From contig NZ_JARXRO010000015.1 of NCBI RefSeq assembly GCF_029887935.1, positions 124,001-188,000 on the forward strand: a stretch of 64,000 bases of DNA, read 5' to 3'. This stretch comes from Luteimonas kalidii (GTDB lineage: Bacteria; Pseudomonadota; Gammaproteobacteria; Xanthomonadales; Xanthomonadaceae). The translations under genes were made by a program, and so were the position numbers. A model generated the notes under the pieces. That model saw only the letters and a program-made list of their open reading frames with translations. It ran no database searches and was not told the origin of the DNA. Of this stretch, positions 26,661 through 36,999 are shown piece by piece; the stretch's first letter is position 1, and every line of letters starts with the position of its first letter.

Positions 26661-28037
26661 TCAGGCCCGCTTCCAGCGCACGCCCTGCGGCGTGTCCTCG
26701 AGCAGGATGCCCTCGGCGGCGAGCTGGTCGCGGATCGCGTCGGCGCGCGCGAAGTCGCGGTTCCGCTTGGCCGCGGCGCGCTCGTCGACCAGCGCCTGGA
26801 TGCGCGTGTCGTCATCGCCCGAGGCACCGCGCGCGAACCACGCCGCCGGCACCTGCTGCAGCAGCCCCAGCGCCGACCCGGCGCCGAGCAGTTCGGCCCT
26901 GAGGCGGCGACGTTCATCGGCATCGGCTGCCTTGCGGGCCTCGGCGGCAATGCGCGCGATCTCGGCCAGTGCCGCGGGCGTATTGAGATCCTCGTCGAGC
27001 GCCGCCTCGATCGCGTCGGGGATGGTGGCCTGTGCGTCCACGTCCTCGAGGTCGCGCAAGGTGCCGTAGAGGCGGTCGAGGGTGCGCACGCTCTGCTCGA
27101 TCAGCGTGTCCGACCAGTCCAGCGGCTGGCGGTAATGGGCCGACAGCAGGGCGTAGCGCAACGCCTCGGGCGGATGCTGGCGCACCAGGTCGTGCACCTT
27201 CTCGATGTTGCCCAGCGACTTGGACATCTTCGCCCCGGACAGCGTCAGCATGCCGTTGTGCAGCCAGGTGCGGGCGAACACGCGTCCGCCGTGGGCGCAT
27301 TCGCTCTGCGCCACCTCGTTCTCGTGGTGCGGGAACTGCAGGTCCACGCCGCCGGCATGGATGTCGATCGTTTCGCCCAGGTGCGCCGCCGCCATCGCCG
27401 AGCATTCGATGTGCCAGCCCGGGCGCCCGCGGCCCCAGGGCGAGTCCCAGCCGGGCAGATCGTCGCCGGAAGGCTTCCACAGGACGAAATCGCCGGCATT
27501 GCGCTTGTACGGTGCCACCTCGACCCTGGCTCCGGCCAGCATGTCGTCCGGGTCGCGGCGCGAGAGCCGGCCGTAACCCTCGAAGGTGTCGACCGCGAAC
27601 AGCACGTGGCCCTCGGCGGCGTACGCATGCCCGCTGGCGACCAGGCGCTCGATCATGGCGACCATCTGCGCGATGTGCGCGGTCGCCGCCGGCTCCAGGT
27701 CGGGCTTGAACGGGCCGTCCACGCCCAGCGCGGCCATGTCCTCGCGGTAGGCGGCGGCGAAGCGGTCGGTGATCGTGGCGATCGGCACGCCCGCCGCGCG
27801 CGCGGCGGCGTTGATCTTGTCGTCCACGTCGGTGATGTTGCGCGCGTAGCGCAGCGCGCCGTGGCGCCGCCGCAGCAGCGCGGCGAGCACGCCGAACACC
27901 ACCGGGCCGCGCGCATTGCCGATGTGCACGTAGCTGTAGACCGTCGGCCCGCACAGGTACATGGTCGGGCAGGCGGGATCGAGCGGGACGAAGGCTTCGA
28001 CCTGGCGGGTCAGGCTGTTGAACAGGCGCAGGGACAT
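26661..28037 (-). CDS. cysS: Cysteinyl-tRNA synthetase
   Basis: Class I aminoacyl-tRNA synthetase, 458 aa. The first zinc Cys and HIGH region is [19 protein letters not shown]; further zinc ligands are in [15 protein letters not shown] and HHENE; the KMSKS loop is AKMSKSLGN. The start at 28037 gives the standard N-terminus [12 protein letters not shown]. With sufE downstream, the unit links cysteine use and sulfur transfer. Confidence 0.97.
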   Translation of the reverse strand: MSLRLFNSLTRQVEAFVPLDPACPTMYLCGPTVYSYVHIGNARGPVVFGVLAALLRRRHGALRYARNITDVDDKINAAARAAGVPIATITDRFAAAYREDMAALGVDGPFKPDLEPAATAHIAQMVAMIERLVASGHAYAAEGHVLFAVDTFEGYGRLSRRDPDDMLAGARVEVAPYKRNAGDFVLWKPSGDDLPGWDSPWGRGRPGWHIECSAMAAAHLGETIDIHAGGVDLQFPHHENEVAQSECAHGGRVFARTWLHNGMLTLSGAKMSKSLGNIEKVHDLVRQHPPEALRYALLSAHYRQPLDWSDTLIEQSVRTLDRLYGTLRDLEDVDAQATIPDAIEAALDEDLNTPAALAEIARIAAEARKAADADERRRLRAELLGAGSALGLLQQVPAAWFARGASGDDDTRIQALVDERAAAKRNRDFARADAIRDQLAAEGILLEDTPQGVRWKRA

Positions 28038-28190
28038 CGGCACGCGGCGGCGGGAAACCGTCGATTCTAGGACGTGCGCGCGGTTCCGGCACGTGCGACG
28101 GGGTCGCAGCCGCGCCGCCACGCCATGAAAGGCGCGTGCAGACGGCCGGATTCAGCCGATGGCGGGGCGGCACCGCCTACACTGTCCTCA

Positions 28191-28694
28191 ATGCTCCGAG
28201 CTCCCACGCCCATGACCGCCTGGCTGGCGAGGCCGCTGCTCGCGGCCGCGTGCATGGTGTGCGCCACGTCCGCGCTGGCGCAGGACGTCGAGGCGGCCCC
28301 CGCCCGTCAGCCCGAGAACGTACGGGTGGAGTATGCGCAGGTGCTGCGCGCCGAACCGGTGTTCCAGACCCTGCATGCGACCAGCATGGTCGAGCGCTGC
28401 GAGGCCTCGACGCCGGTCCATGACGACGACGAGAGCCAGACCGGGTTCGCCCGCGTGATCGGCGCGGTCAAGGGCGCGCTCACGCCCGACCCGAAGGTCG
28501 ACGAGGTCGCGCCCTCGGCAGGTGGCCAGTGCCGGATGGTGCCGATGGAACGCGAGTTCCGTCGCCCGGTCGCGTTCGATGTCGACTACGTGCATCGGGG
28601 CGTGAAGTACCGTTCGCGCCTGCCGGCCGACCCCGGCAACCGCCTGCGCGTGCGCATCTCGGTCACGCCGGTCGTTTCAGGCGAAACTCCCTAG
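28191..28694 (+). CDS. Secreted protein of a xanthomonad surface-antigen-like family
   Basis: A 167-aa exported protein with a signal peptide ending in TSALAQ. The mature part has YAQVLRAEPVFQTLHATSMVERC, then FDVDYVHRGVKYRSRLPADPGNRLRVRI near the end. This pairing of blocks occurs in xanthomonad proteins annotated as 17 kDa surface antigen or glycine-zipper proteins; here the glycine zipper itself is missing between them. Two Cys in the mature part may form a disulfide. TACACT lies 7 nt before the ATG with no Shine-Dalgarno, so the transcript may be leaderless. Function unknown. Confidence 0.75.
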   Translation: MLRAPTPMTAWLARPLLAAACMVCATSALAQDVEAAPARQPENVRVEYAQVLRAEPVFQTLHATSMVERCEASTPVHDDDESQTGFARVIGAVKGALTPDPKVDEVAPSAGGQCRMVPMEREFRRPVAFDVDYVHRGVKYRSRLPADPGNRLRVRISVTPVVSGETP

Positions 28695-28745
28695 TTCCCG
28701 CGATCCTGTTGCAGTGCGGTGGCCCGGCGTGCGAGGATTCGCGCC

Positions 28746-28841
28746 GTGCAAAACGTCCTTGCCAACGCCGACATCCTGACCTCCGCCCGCATGGCGTCGG
28801 GGATGACGTCGCGCGCGCGTCGACCGGATCCCTATCGCTGA
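28746..28841 (+). CDS. Candidate arginine leader peptide upstream of argF'
   Basis: A 31-codon frame starting with GTG. GAGGA lies 8 nt upstream of it, a better ribosome binding site than that of argF' itself. The peptide ends TSRARRPDPYR, with four Arg codons (CGC, CGT, CGA, CGC) in the last ten and the final Arg codon directly before TGA. It lies 51 bp after the upstream gene, ends 36 nt before a strong terminator, and that terminator precedes argF' by 48 nt. This is the arrangement of a translational attenuator sensing charged tRNA-Arg. Arg codons are common in GC-rich sequence, so chance is not excluded. I know of no described leader of this kind. Confidence 0.5.
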   Translation: MQNVLANADILTSARMASGMTSRARRPDPYR

Positions 28842-28877
28842 GCTGGGCCGCCCGGACGTTCGTCACCGTCATGCCGG

Positions 28878-28902
28878 AACCCAGCCAGAGGCTGGGTTTT
28901 TT
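28878..28902 (+). terminator. Intrinsic terminator / possible attenuator before argF'
   Basis: Stem AACCCAGCC/GGCTGGGTT (28878-28886, 28890-28898), 3-nt loop, ending in a T-run to 28902. Its 5' arm contains CCCAGC, which is complementary to GCTGGG at 28842-28847, immediately after the leader-peptide stop codon. That pairing would compete with the terminator. It may instead simply end the upstream gene's transcript, although it lies 184 nt beyond that gene's stop. Confidence 0.85.
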
Positions 28903-28950
28903 CGTTTCTGCACTCCCCCCGACCCCCGATTTCCGACCCTGGACAGCCCG

Positions 28951-29952
28951 ATGAAGCACTTCCTGAACACGCAGGACTGGAGCCGCGCCGACCTCGATGC
29001 ACTGCTGGCGCAGGCCGCTGTCTTCAAGCGCGACAAGCTCGGCGATGCGCTCAAGGGCAGGTCCATCGCGCTGGTGTTCTTCAATCCGTCGATGCGCACG
29101 CGCACCAGTTTCGAGCTCGGCGCGTTCCAGCTCGGCGGGCATGCGGTGGTGCTACAGCCGGGCAAGGACGCCTGGCCGATCGAGTTCGACCTGGGCACCG
29201 TGATGGACGGCGACACCGAGGAGCACATCGCCGAGGTGGCGCGGGTGCTGGGCCGGTACGTCGACCTGATCGGCGTGCGCGCGTTCCCGAAGTTCGTCGA
29301 CTGGGCGAAGGACCGCGAGGACCTCGTGCTGAGGTCGTTCGCGAAGTACTCGCCGGTGCCGGTGATCAACATGGAGACCATCACCCATCCCTGCCAGGAG
29401 CTCGCGCACGCACTGGCGCTGCAGGAGCACTTCGGCACCACGGATCTGCGCGGGAAGAAGTACGTGCTGACCTGGACCTATCACCCCAAGCCGCTCAATA
29501 CCGCGGTGGCCAATTCCGCGCTGACCATCGCCACCCGCCTGGGGATGGACGTGACCCTGCTGTGTCCCACGCCTGAGTACGTGCTCGACGAGCGCTACAT
29601 GGGCTGGGCGCAGCAGAACGTCGCCGAGAGCGGCGGGTCGCTGCAGGTGAGCCACGACATCGACAGCGCCTACGCCGGTGCCGACGTGGTGTACGCCAAG
29701 AGCTGGGGCGCGCTGCCGTACTTCGGCAACTGGGCGCCCGAGAAGCCGATCCGCGACCAGTACAGGCACTTCATCGTCGACGAGGCCAAGATGGCGCTGA
29801 CCAGCAACGGCGTGTTCAGCCATTGCCTGCCGCTGCGCCGCAACGTCAAGGCCACCGACGCGGTGATGGACTCGCCGCAGTGCATCGCCATCGACGAGGC
29901 CGAGAACCGCCTGCACGTGCAGAAGGCGGTGATGGCCGCGCTGGTGCGGTAG
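28951..29952 (+). CDS. argF': N-acetylornithine carbamoyltransferase
   Basis: Transfers carbamoyl phosphate to N-acetylornithine to give N-acetylcitrulline. 333 aa. Carbamoyl-phosphate motif FFNPSMRTRTS. The residues that define the acetylornithine enzyme characterised in Xanthomonas campestris (Trp77, Glu92, Glu144, carboxylated Lys302) correspond here, with an offset of two, to Trp75 in DAWPIEF, Glu90 in GDTEEH, Glu142 in METITHPCQE and Lys300 in RRNVKATD. Glu at position 90, where succinylornithine enzymes have Pro, favours the acetyl substrate over succinyl. First structural gene of the arg cluster, preceded by the putative attenuator. Confidence 0.95.
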   Translation: MKHFLNTQDWSRADLDALLAQAAVFKRDKLGDALKGRSIALVFFNPSMRTRTSFELGAFQLGGHAVVLQPGKDAWPIEFDLGTVMDGDTEEHIAEVARVLGRYVDLIGVRAFPKFVDWAKDREDLVLRSFAKYSPVPVINMETITHPCQELAHALALQEHFGTTDLRGKKYVLTWTYHPKPLNTAVANSALTIATRLGMDVTLLCPTPEYVLDERYMGWAQQNVAESGGSLQVSHDIDSAYAGADVVYAKSWGALPYFGNWAPEKPIRDQYRHFIVDEAKMALTSNGVFSHCLPLRRNVKATDAVMDSPQCIAIDEAENRLHVQKAVMAALVR

Positions 29953-30091
29953 CCGGCGTCGACCAGTCGCCGACCGCGCATACGTCGAGACGGAGGCCAG
30001 CGGCCTCCCGGAAGTCGTACCCCGTCCCGTCGCCCTGTTTCCAACTTCCTCCGTTTGAACGGGGGAGCGCGTACCGCCAAGAGAAGACCCG

Positions 30092-31297
30092 ATGACCAGC
30101 CCCTCCGAATCCCGTGACATCGTCCTCGCCTTTTCCGGCGGGCTCGACACCAGTTTCTGCGTGCCCTACCTGAAGGAACGCGGCTGGAACGTGCACACCG
30201 TGTTCGCCGACACCGGCGGCGTCGACGACGAGGAGCGCGCCTTCATCGAACAGCGCGCCGCCGAACTCGGCGTGGCCAGCCATCGCACCATCGACGGCGG
30301 CGCGGCAATCTGGAACGGGTTCGTCAAGCCGTTCGTGTGGGCGGGCGAGGGTTACCAGGGCCAGTATCCGCTGCTGGTGTCCGACCGCTACCTGATCGTC
30401 GACGAGGCGCTGGCGCGCGCGGCCGAACTCGGTACCAACGCCATCGCCCACGGCTGCACCGGCATGGGCAACGACCAGGTGCGCTTCGACCTGGCGGTGA
30501 AGTCGCAGGGCGACTACCGCATCGTGGCGCCGATCCGCGAGATCCAGAAGCAGCACACCCAGACCCGCGCCTACGAGCAGGCGTACCTGGAGGAGCGCGG
30601 CTTCGGTGTGCGCGCCAAGCAGAAGGCCTACACCATCAACGAGAACCTGCTGGGCGTGACCATGTCCGGCGGCGAGATCGACCAGTGGCAGACGCCCGGC
30701 GACGGCGCGCGCGGCTGGTGCGCGCCGCGCAGTGCGTGGCCCACCGAAACCCTCACCGTGCACCTGAAGTTCGCTCAGGGCGAGGCGGTGGAACTGGACG
30801 GCAAGGCGCTCCCCGGCGAGCAGATCCTAGGCAAGCTCAACCGCCTGTTCGCGTCCTACGGCGTGGGCCGCGGGATGTATACGGGCGACACGGTGATCGG
30901 GCTCAAGGGCCGGATCGTGTACGAGGCGCCGGGGCTGGTGGCCCTGCTCACCGCGCATCGTGCGCTCGAGGAGGCGGTGCTGAGCAAGCAGCAGAACCGG
31001 TTCAAGCCCGACGTGGCGCGCAAATGGGTGGAGCTGGTGTACGAGGGCTTCTTCCACGATCCGCTGAAGGCGGACCTGGAGGCGTTTCTGGCGTCCTCGC
31101 AGCGCAAGGTCACCGGCGAGGTCGTGCTGGAGACCCGCGGCGGGCGGGTGGACGCGGTGGCGGTCGATTCGCCGCACCTGCTGCACTCCAGGGGCGCCAC
31201 CTACGCGCAGTCCGCGGACTGGGGCGTGGAGGAGGCAGAAGGCTTCATCAAGCTGTTCGGAATGAGCAGCACGCTGTGGGCCGAGGTCAACCGCTGA
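30092..31297 (+). CDS. argG: Argininosuccinate synthase
   Basis: ATP-dependent condensation of citrulline and aspartate. 401 aa. The N-type ATP pyrophosphatase loop is [15 protein letters not shown], followed by the conserved [14 protein letters not shown] and [16 protein letters not shown]. The 139-bp gap from argF' holds a 7-bp hairpin (29992-30008) without a T-run. Confidence 0.97.
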   Translation: MTSPSESRDIVLAFSGGLDTSFCVPYLKERGWNVHTVFADTGGVDDEERAFIEQRAAELGVASHRTIDGGAAIWNGFVKPFVWAGEGYQGQYPLLVSDRYLIVDEALARAAELGTNAIAHGCTGMGNDQVRFDLAVKSQGDYRIVAPIREIQKQHTQTRAYEQAYLEERGFGVRAKQKAYTINENLLGVTMSGGEIDQWQTPGDGARGWCAPRSAWPTETLTVHLKFAQGEAVELDGKALPGEQILGKLNRLFASYGVGRGMYTGDTVIGLKGRIVYEAPGLVALLTAHRALEEAVLSKQQNRFKPDVARKWVELVYEGFFHDPLKADLEAFLASSQRKVTGEVVLETRGGRVDAVAVDSPHLLHSRGATYAQSADWGVEEAEGFIKLFGMSSTLWAEVNR

Positions 31298-31364
31298 CGC
31301 ACCGTCGGTCGGGGTCCCCGACCGATGCGGCGCCGCGCGACCCCTGACCGATCCTGGAACACGC

Positions 31365-32462
31365 ATGCCCGATCTGCTGCCCAAGACTCTCGAACACCTC
31401 GACCGGCTGGTGTCGTTCGACACCCGCAATCCGCCGCGTGCGATCGGCACCGGCGGGATCTTCGACTACATCCGGGCGCAGCTGCCGGACTTCGGCGTCG
31501 AGGTGGTCGACCACGGCGCCGGGGCGGTGTCGCTGTTCGCGGTGCGGGGCGCGCCGGCGCGACTGTTCAACGTGCATCTGGACACGGTGCCCTCGTCGCC
31601 GCACTGGAGCGCCGACCCGCACGTGCTGCGCGTGGCCGACGGGCGCGCGACCGGGCTCGGCGCCTGCGACATCAAGGGCGCCGCCGCCGGCCTGCTGGCG
31701 GCCGCGCAGGCGGGGCAGGGCGATGCCGCGTTCCTGTTCACCAGCGACGAGGAGGCCAACGATGCGCGCTGCATCGCCGCCTTCCTGGCCCGCGACCACG
31801 GCTTCCGCGAGGTGGTGGTGGCCGAGCCGACGAACTGCGAGGCGGTGCTGGCCCACCGCGGCATCAGTGCGGTGCGCATGGCCTTCCGCGGGCAGGCCGG
31901 CCACGCGTCCGGCGCGTCCGCTCTGGAGGCCAGTGCGCTGCACCAGGCGGTGCGCTGGAGCGGCCGGGCGCTGGACCTGGTTGAACAGGAATCGCATCGC
32001 CGCTTCGGCGGATTGACCGGGCTGCGGTTCAACATCGGCCGGATCGAGGGCGGGATCAAGGCCAACGTGATCGCGCCGGCCGCCGAGCTGCGGTTCGGCT
32101 TCCGCCCGCTGCCCTCGCACGACATCGACCAGCTGCATGCGACCTTCCGCGGCTTCGCGGCGCAGGACGCGCTGGAAGCCTACGAAGAGACCTTCCGCGG
32201 CCCCTCGCTGCCTGCCGGCGACGTCGCCGCCGCAGAAGAGCGGCGCCTGGCCGCGCGCGACCTGGCCGAGGACCTCGGCCTGCCGGTCGGCAATGCGGTC
32301 GATTTCTGGACCGAGGCCTCGCTGTTCTCGGCCGCCGGCCTGACCGCGCTGGTGTGCGGCCCCGGCGACATCGCCCAGGCGCATACCGCCGACGAGTGGG
32401 TATCGATCGACCAACTGCAACGCTACGGCGGCCTGGTCGGCCGCATCCTCGGATCCGCATGA
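31365..32462 (+). CDS. argE': N-acetylcitrulline deacetylase (ArgE-type, M20)
   Basis: Removes acetate from N-acetylcitrulline to give citrulline. 365 aa, M20 metallopeptidase fold. Metal site: HLDTVP, GACDIKG, the catalytic Glu pair in [14 protein letters not shown], and the last His in [10 protein letters not shown]. The dimerisation/lid domain lies at about 160-270. Sequence alone does not separate acetylcitrulline from acetylornithine deacetylase; the acetylornithine carbamoyltransferase at the head of the cluster makes acetylcitrulline the expected substrate. Its stop overlaps the next ATG (ATGA). Confidence 0.92.
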   Translation: MPDLLPKTLEHLDRLVSFDTRNPPRAIGTGGIFDYIRAQLPDFGVEVVDHGAGAVSLFAVRGAPARLFNVHLDTVPSSPHWSADPHVLRVADGRATGLGACDIKGAAAGLLAAAQAGQGDAAFLFTSDEEANDARCIAAFLARDHGFREVVVAEPTNCEAVLAHRGISAVRMAFRGQAGHASGASALEASALHQAVRWSGRALDLVEQESHRRFGGLTGLRFNIGRIEGGIKANVIAPAAELRFGFRPLPSHDIDQLHATFRGFAAQDALEAYEETFRGPSLPAGDVAAAEERRLAARDLAEDLGLPVGNAVDFWTEASLFSAAGLTALVCGPGDIAQAHTADEWVSIDQLQRYGGLVGRILGSA

Positions 32463-33790
32463 ACATCGACGCCAACCGCCAGACCCGGCAGACCATCGTG
32501 CGCCTGCTCTCGAGCATGGCCAGCGCGAAGGAGATCAGCCAGTACCTCAAGCGCTTCTCCCAGGTCGACGCCAAGCGCTTCGCCGTGGTCAAGGTCGGCG
32601 GCGCGGTGCTGCGCGACGATCTCGAGGCGCTGACCTCCTCGTTGACCTTCCTGCAGGAGGTGGGGCTGACCCCGATCGTGCTGCATGGCGCCGGGCCCCA
32701 GCTCGATGCCGAACTCTCGGCGGCCGGCATCGCCAAGCAGACCGTCGACGGCCTGCGCGTGACCTCGCCCGAGGCGCTGGCGATCGTGCGGCGGGTGTTC
32801 CAGGCCTCCAACCTCGCGCTGGTCGAGGCGCTGCAGCAGGGCGGCGCGCGCGCCACCTCGATCACCGGCGGCGTGTTCGAGGCCGAGTACCTGGACCGCG
32901 ACACCTACGGCCTGGTGGGCGAGGTGCGGGCGGTGAACCTGGCGCCGATCGAGGCCAGCCTGCAGGCAAGTTCGATCCCCGTCATCGCCAGCCTGGGCGA
33001 GACCCCCGGCGGCCAGATCCTCAACATCAACGCCGACTTCGCCGCCAACGAGCTGGTGCGCGTGCTGCAGCCGTACAAGATCATCTTCCTCACCGGCACC
33101 GGCGGGCTGCTGGATGAGGACGGGCAGGTGATCGATTCGATCAACCTGTCGAGCGAGTACGAGCACCTGATGCAGCAGCCGTGGATCAACGGCGGCATGC
33201 GGGTGAAGATCGAACAGATCAAGGACCTGCTCGACCACCTGCCGCTGGAATCCTCCGTGTCCATCACCCGTCCCGCGGACCTGGCCAAGGAACTGTTCAC
33301 CCACAAGGGTTCGGGCACCCTGGTGCGGCGCGGCGAGAGGGTGCTGCGCGGCTCGGAGTGGAACGCATTCGACCTCGACCGCCTGCGCGACCTGATCGAG
33401 CGCAGCTTCGGCCGCCGCCTGGCCGCCGACTACTTCGAGCGCACGACGCTGCTGCGCGCCTACGTCAGCGAGAACTACCGCGCGGCGGTCCTGCTCACCG
33501 ACGGCGACGGCATGGTGTACCTGGACAAGTTCGCGGTCCTCGACGACGCCCAGGGCGAAGGACTCGGCCGCGCGGTGTGGAACGTGATGCGAGACGAGAC
33601 GCCGCAGCTGTTCTGGCGCTCGCGCCACAACAATCCGATCAACATCTTCTACTACGCCGAGTCCGACGGTTGCTACAAGCAGGAGAAGTGGAAGGTGTTC
33701 TGGTACGGCATCGACGCCTTCGCCGACATCGAACGCTGCGTGGCCCACTGCGCCACGCGTCCGCCGACGTTGCGGGAGGCGCTGCCATGA
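32459..33790 (+). CDS. argB: Bifunctional N-acetylglutamate synthase / kinase
   Basis: A 443-aa fusion that performs the first two steps of the pathway. An amino-acid-kinase domain occupies about 30-285 ([49 protein letters not shown]). A GNAT-type acetyltransferase domain fills about 300-443 ([52 protein letters not shown]). The layout and length match the NAGS-K of Xanthomonas and its vertebrate-like relatives; a separate argA is not in the window. Such enzymes are arginine-inhibited, which would add feedback to any transcriptional control. It overlaps both neighbours by ATGA. Confidence 0.95.
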   Translation: MNIDANRQTRQTIVRLLSSMASAKEISQYLKRFSQVDAKRFAVVKVGGAVLRDDLEALTSSLTFLQEVGLTPIVLHGAGPQLDAELSAAGIAKQTVDGLRVTSPEALAIVRRVFQASNLALVEALQQGGARATSITGGVFEAEYLDRDTYGLVGEVRAVNLAPIEASLQASSIPVIASLGETPGGQILNINADFAANELVRVLQPYKIIFLTGTGGLLDEDGQVIDSINLSSEYEHLMQQPWINGGMRVKIEQIKDLLDHLPLESSVSITRPADLAKELFTHKGSGTLVRRGERVLRGSEWNAFDLDRLRDLIERSFGRRLAADYFERTTLLRAYVSENYRAAVLLTDGDGMVYLDKFAVLDDAQGEGLGRAVWNVMRDETPQLFWRSRHNNPINIFYYAESDGCYKQEKWKVFWYGIDAFADIERCVAHCATRPPTLREALP

Positions 33791-34401
33791 GCCGTCTCGA
33801 AACCCTGCCCGCGCCGTGGCGCAGCGTGCCGCGACTGGTCGGGCGCCACGCCGTGCTCGAACCGCTGCAGGCCGCGCACGCCGATGGCCTGCGGGCCGTG
33901 GTCGAAGGCAGTGGACTGGAGGCGCTGTGGTACACGCACGTTCCCGCGCCCGGGGACATGGATACCTACGTCGCCGGCGTGCTCGACGCCCAGGCCCAAG
34001 GTCGCGTCCTGCCGTTCGCGGTGCGCGACCCGGGCGGCGCGCTCGTCGGCTGCACGCGCTTCTACGGCCTGGAGCCCGAGGTGCCCAAGCTGCTGATCGG
34101 CTACACCTGGTATGCACCGCACGTGCAGCGCACCGGCATCAACACCGAGTGCAAGCGCATGCTGCTCGAGCACGCCTTCGATACCCTGCGCTGCGTGAAC
34201 GTGAGCTTCGAGACCAGCTGGTTCAACCACGCCTCGCGCGCGGCGATCGCACGCCTGGGCGCGAAGCAGGACGGGGTGCTGCGCAACGCCAAGCGCCATG
34301 AGGACGGCTCGCTGCGCGACACGGTGGTGTTCTCGATCCTCGATACCGAATGGCCGGCCGTGCGCCGGCACCTGCAGGCCCGGCTGGACGCGCACGCATG
34401 A
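33787..34401 (+). CDS. GNAT acyltransferase of RimJ/RimL type within the arg operon
   Basis: A 204-aa N-acyltransferase of the RimJ/RimL-like GNAT class. Typical parts are [13 protein letters not shown] at the start, [20 protein letters not shown], and [23 protein letters not shown] near the acetyl-CoA site. The substrate is unknown. Both ends overlap arg genes as ATGA (argB stop with its start, its stop with argC start), so it is translated in step with the pathway. It could acetylate an arginine intermediate, modify a pathway protein, or simply be carried along. Confidence 0.88.
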   Translation: MSRLETLPAPWRSVPRLVGRHAVLEPLQAAHADGLRAVVEGSGLEALWYTHVPAPGDMDTYVAGVLDAQAQGRVLPFAVRDPGGALVGCTRFYGLEPEVPKLLIGYTWYAPHVQRTGINTECKRMLLEHAFDTLRCVNVSFETSWFNHASRAAIARLGAKQDGVLRNAKRHEDGSLRDTVVFSILDTEWPAVRRHLQARLDAHA

Positions 34402-35351
34402 ACCAGACGTCCCTGTCCCTCGGCATCGTCGGCGCGCGCGGCCATACCGGCCGCGAACTGATCCGGCTGGTGGCCGCGCATCCGCGCTTCGAACTCGCCT
34501 TCGTCTCCTCGCGCGAACTCGACGGGCAGCCGGTCGCCGACCACAACGACGGCTACACCGGCGCGCTGCGGTTCCAGGCTCTGGATGCCGCCGCGGTGGC
34601 CGCCGCCGGCGCCGACGCCGTGGTGCTGGCCCTGCCCAACGGCAAGGCCGCTCCGTTCGTGGCGGCGCTGGATGCCGCGCGCCCGGAGACGGTGCTCGTC
34701 GACCTGTCGGCGGACTACCGCTTCGACGACGGCTGGTACTACGGGCTGCCCGAACTCACCCGCGAGCGCTACGCCGGCCAGCGCCGGATCAGCAATCCGG
34801 GCTGCTACGCGACCGCGATGCAGCTGGCGATCGCGCCGATGCGCGACCTGCTGGCCGGGCCGCCGCAGTGCTTCGGGGTGTCGGGCTACTCCGGCGCCGG
34901 CACCACGCCGTCGGACAAGAACGATGTCGACCTGCTGCGCGACAACCTGATGCCCTATGCCCTGGCCGACCACATGCACGAGCGCGAGGTGACGCGCCAG
35001 CTCGGCGTGCCGGTCGAGTTCATGCCGCACGTGGCGCCGCACTTCCGCGGCATCACCATGACCGTGAACCTGCACCTGCGCGTACCGGCGACCCTCGACG
35101 CGGTGCAGGCGCGCTATCGCGAGCGCTACGCCGGCGAGCCGCTGGTGTCGATCGTCGACCAGGCGCCCTGGGTCAGCCGGATCGCCGGCCGCCACGGGGT
35201 CGAGATCGGCGGCTTCACGCTGGCGCCGGACGGGCGCCGGCTGGTGGTGGTGGCCACGCTCGACAACCTGCTCAAGGGCGCCGCGACCCAGGCGATGCAG
35301 AACCTCAACCTCGCGTCCGGATTCAACGAACTGGCGTCGATCCCGGCCTGA
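34398..35351 (+). CDS. argC: N-acetyl-gamma-glutamyl-phosphate reductase
   Basis: NADPH-dependent reduction of N-acetylglutamyl phosphate to the semialdehyde. 317 aa. Cofactor motif [16 protein letters not shown], catalytic Cys in [10 protein letters not shown], and [14 protein letters not shown]. The start was set at 34398 because it overlaps the GNAT stop as ATGA. Confidence 0.96.
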   Translation: MNQTSLSLGIVGARGHTGRELIRLVAAHPRFELAFVSSRELDGQPVADHNDGYTGALRFQALDAAAVAAAGADAVVLALPNGKAAPFVAALDAARPETVLVDLSADYRFDDGWYYGLPELTRERYAGQRRISNPGCYATAMQLAIAPMRDLLAGPPQCFGVSGYSGAGTTPSDKNDVDLLRDNLMPYALADHMHEREVTRQLGVPVEFMPHVAPHFRGITMTVNLHLRVPATLDAVQARYRERYAGEPLVSIVDQAPWVSRIAGRHGVEIGGFTLAPDGRRLVVVATLDNLLKGAATQAMQNLNLASGFNELASIPA

Positions 35352-35438
35352 CGCATTGCCCGGCGCGGGCCCCGGTCCGCGTTCTGGTGCACTGGAACAC
35401 ACGCAATCGCGGGCCGCGGCCCGAGCACGGAGACCCCG

Positions 35439-36731
35439 ATGTCCGACCTGTTGTGGCAGAAACCCGGTGTGACGGTGGACGCGCAGATCCAGCGTTTCCT
35501 CGCCGGCGACGACGTGGTGCTCGATCGCGAGTTCTTCCTGCACGACATCACCGCCAGCACCGCGCATGCGCAGGGCCTGCAGCGCGTGGGCATCCTGTCG
35601 GGCGACGAGCTGGTTGGGCTGGAGCGCGAGCTCGCTGCGCTTGCCGACGACTTCCGCGCCGGCGCGTTCGTGCTCGACGAACGCTTCGAGGACGGCCATT
35701 CCGCGATCGAGGCGCGCCTGACCGAGCGCCTGGGCGACGCCGGGCGCAAGATCCACACCGGCCGCAGCCGCAACGACCAGGTGCTGGTCGCCACCCGGCT
35801 GTGGCTGAAGGAGAAGCTGGCGCGCGTGGCTGCGCTCTCGCGCGACACGGCGAAGGTGGCGCTCGATCGCGCCGCCGCCGAACGCGGGCTGCCGATCCCG
35901 GGCTACACCCACGTGCAGCGCGCGGTGGTCTCGTCGGCGGGCATGTGGTGGGCCGGCTGGGCCGAGGCGTTCATCGACGATGCCGTGCGTGCGAACGACA
36001 CCCTGGCGCTGGTGGACTGCAATCCGCTGGGCACCGCCGCCGGCTACGGCGTGAATCTCGCGCTCGATCGCGACCACACCACCGCCGCGCTCGGCTTCGC
36101 GCGGATGCAGGTCTCGCCGGTCTACGCGCAGCTTTCGCGCGGGAAGTTCGAACTGGCCGCGCTCGAGGCGTTGGGCAGCGCGACGCTCGACCTGCGCCGC
36201 ATCGCCTGGGACCTGTCGCTGTTCACCAGCGCCGAGTTCGGCTTCGTCGCGCTGCCGCCCCAGTACACCACCGGCAGCTCGATCATGCCCAACAAGCGCA
36301 ACCCGGACGTGATCGAGCTGATGCGGGCCACCCACGCCAGCGTCGCCGCGGCGCGGACCGAGATCGAGCAGCTGCTGTCGCTGCCCTCGGGTTACCACCG
36401 CGACCTGCAGGCGTCCAAGGGCGCGATCTTCCACGGCTTCGGCCGCGGACTGGCGGCGCTGGAGCTGCTGCCCGCGCTGCTGGCCAACCTGGAGTGGCGC
36501 GAGGACCGCCTGCGCGCGGCGATCGACGCCGGCATGTACGCCACCGACGTGGCGGTGGAAGCCGCCATCGCCGGCGTGCCGTTCCGTGAGGCCTATCGCG
36601 CGGCCGCGGCCGCCTCGGACACGGCGGCGCAGGGACGTACGCCGGAGGCGAGCCTGGCCGCGCGCACCTCGCCCGGCGCCGCGGCGGATCTGCGTCTGGA
36701 CGCGCTGCAGGCGCGTTGGGAGGCGCTGTGA
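35439..36731 (+). CDS. argH: Argininosuccinate lyase
   Basis: Splits argininosuccinate to arginine and fumarate. 430 aa, fumarase/aspartase superfamily. The signature [12 protein letters not shown] is at about residues 281-292, and [10 protein letters not shown] and GYTHVQRA are conserved. GGAG lies 7 nt before the ATG. The stop overlaps the next gene as GTGA. Confidence 0.97.
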   Translation: MSDLLWQKPGVTVDAQIQRFLAGDDVVLDREFFLHDITASTAHAQGLQRVGILSGDELVGLERELAALADDFRAGAFVLDERFEDGHSAIEARLTERLGDAGRKIHTGRSRNDQVLVATRLWLKEKLARVAALSRDTAKVALDRAAAERGLPIPGYTHVQRAVVSSAGMWWAGWAEAFIDDAVRANDTLALVDCNPLGTAAGYGVNLALDRDHTTAALGFARMQVSPVYAQLSRGKFELAALEALGSATLDLRRIAWDLSLFTSAEFGFVALPPQYTTGSSIMPNKRNPDVIELMRATHASVAAARTEIEQLLSLPSGYHRDLQASKGAIFHGFGRGLAALELLPALLANLEWREDRLRAAIDAGMYATDVAVEAAIAGVPFREAYRAAAAASDTAAQGRTPEASLAARTSPGAAADLRLDALQARWEAL

Positions 36732-36997
36732 ACACGCCCGTTGCGCGTTACCTGGTGGTGCTGATGCGCCGGCCCGGGTTCGACGAGGCGCTGGTGGCGC
36801 CGCATCTCGCGTTCCTCGACGAACTGCGCGCGCAAGGGTTGGTGGAACTGAGCGGCGGTTTCGACGACCGCACGGGCGGCGCTTACCTGCTCCGCGGCGT
36901 CGACAGCCTGGAACAGGCCCACGCGATTGTCGCGCGCGACCCGCTGGTAACGCAGGGCGCGTCGGACCTGATTCTCCACGCCTGGCACGCACGCTGA
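36728..36997 (+). CDS. YciI-like small protein
   Basis: An 89-aa ferredoxin-like fold protein of the YciI/YCII family. Features: [54 protein letters not shown]. Family members act as small dehydrochlorinases or domains of unknown role. The start is GTG 36728, overlapping the argH stop; proB starts 2 bp after its stop. Its conserved lodging between argH and proB suggests co-expression, but no specific role can be stated. Confidence 0.85.
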   Translation: MNTPVARYLVVLMRRPGFDEALVAPHLAFLDELRAQGLVELSGGFDDRTGGAYLLRGVDSLEQAHAIVARDPLVTQGASDLILHAWHAR

Positions 36998-36999
36998 GC

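Noticed and set aside
29992..30008. Terminator between argF' and argG
   Set aside because: The 7-bp hairpin has no T-run on either strand, and argG belongs to the same gene run.
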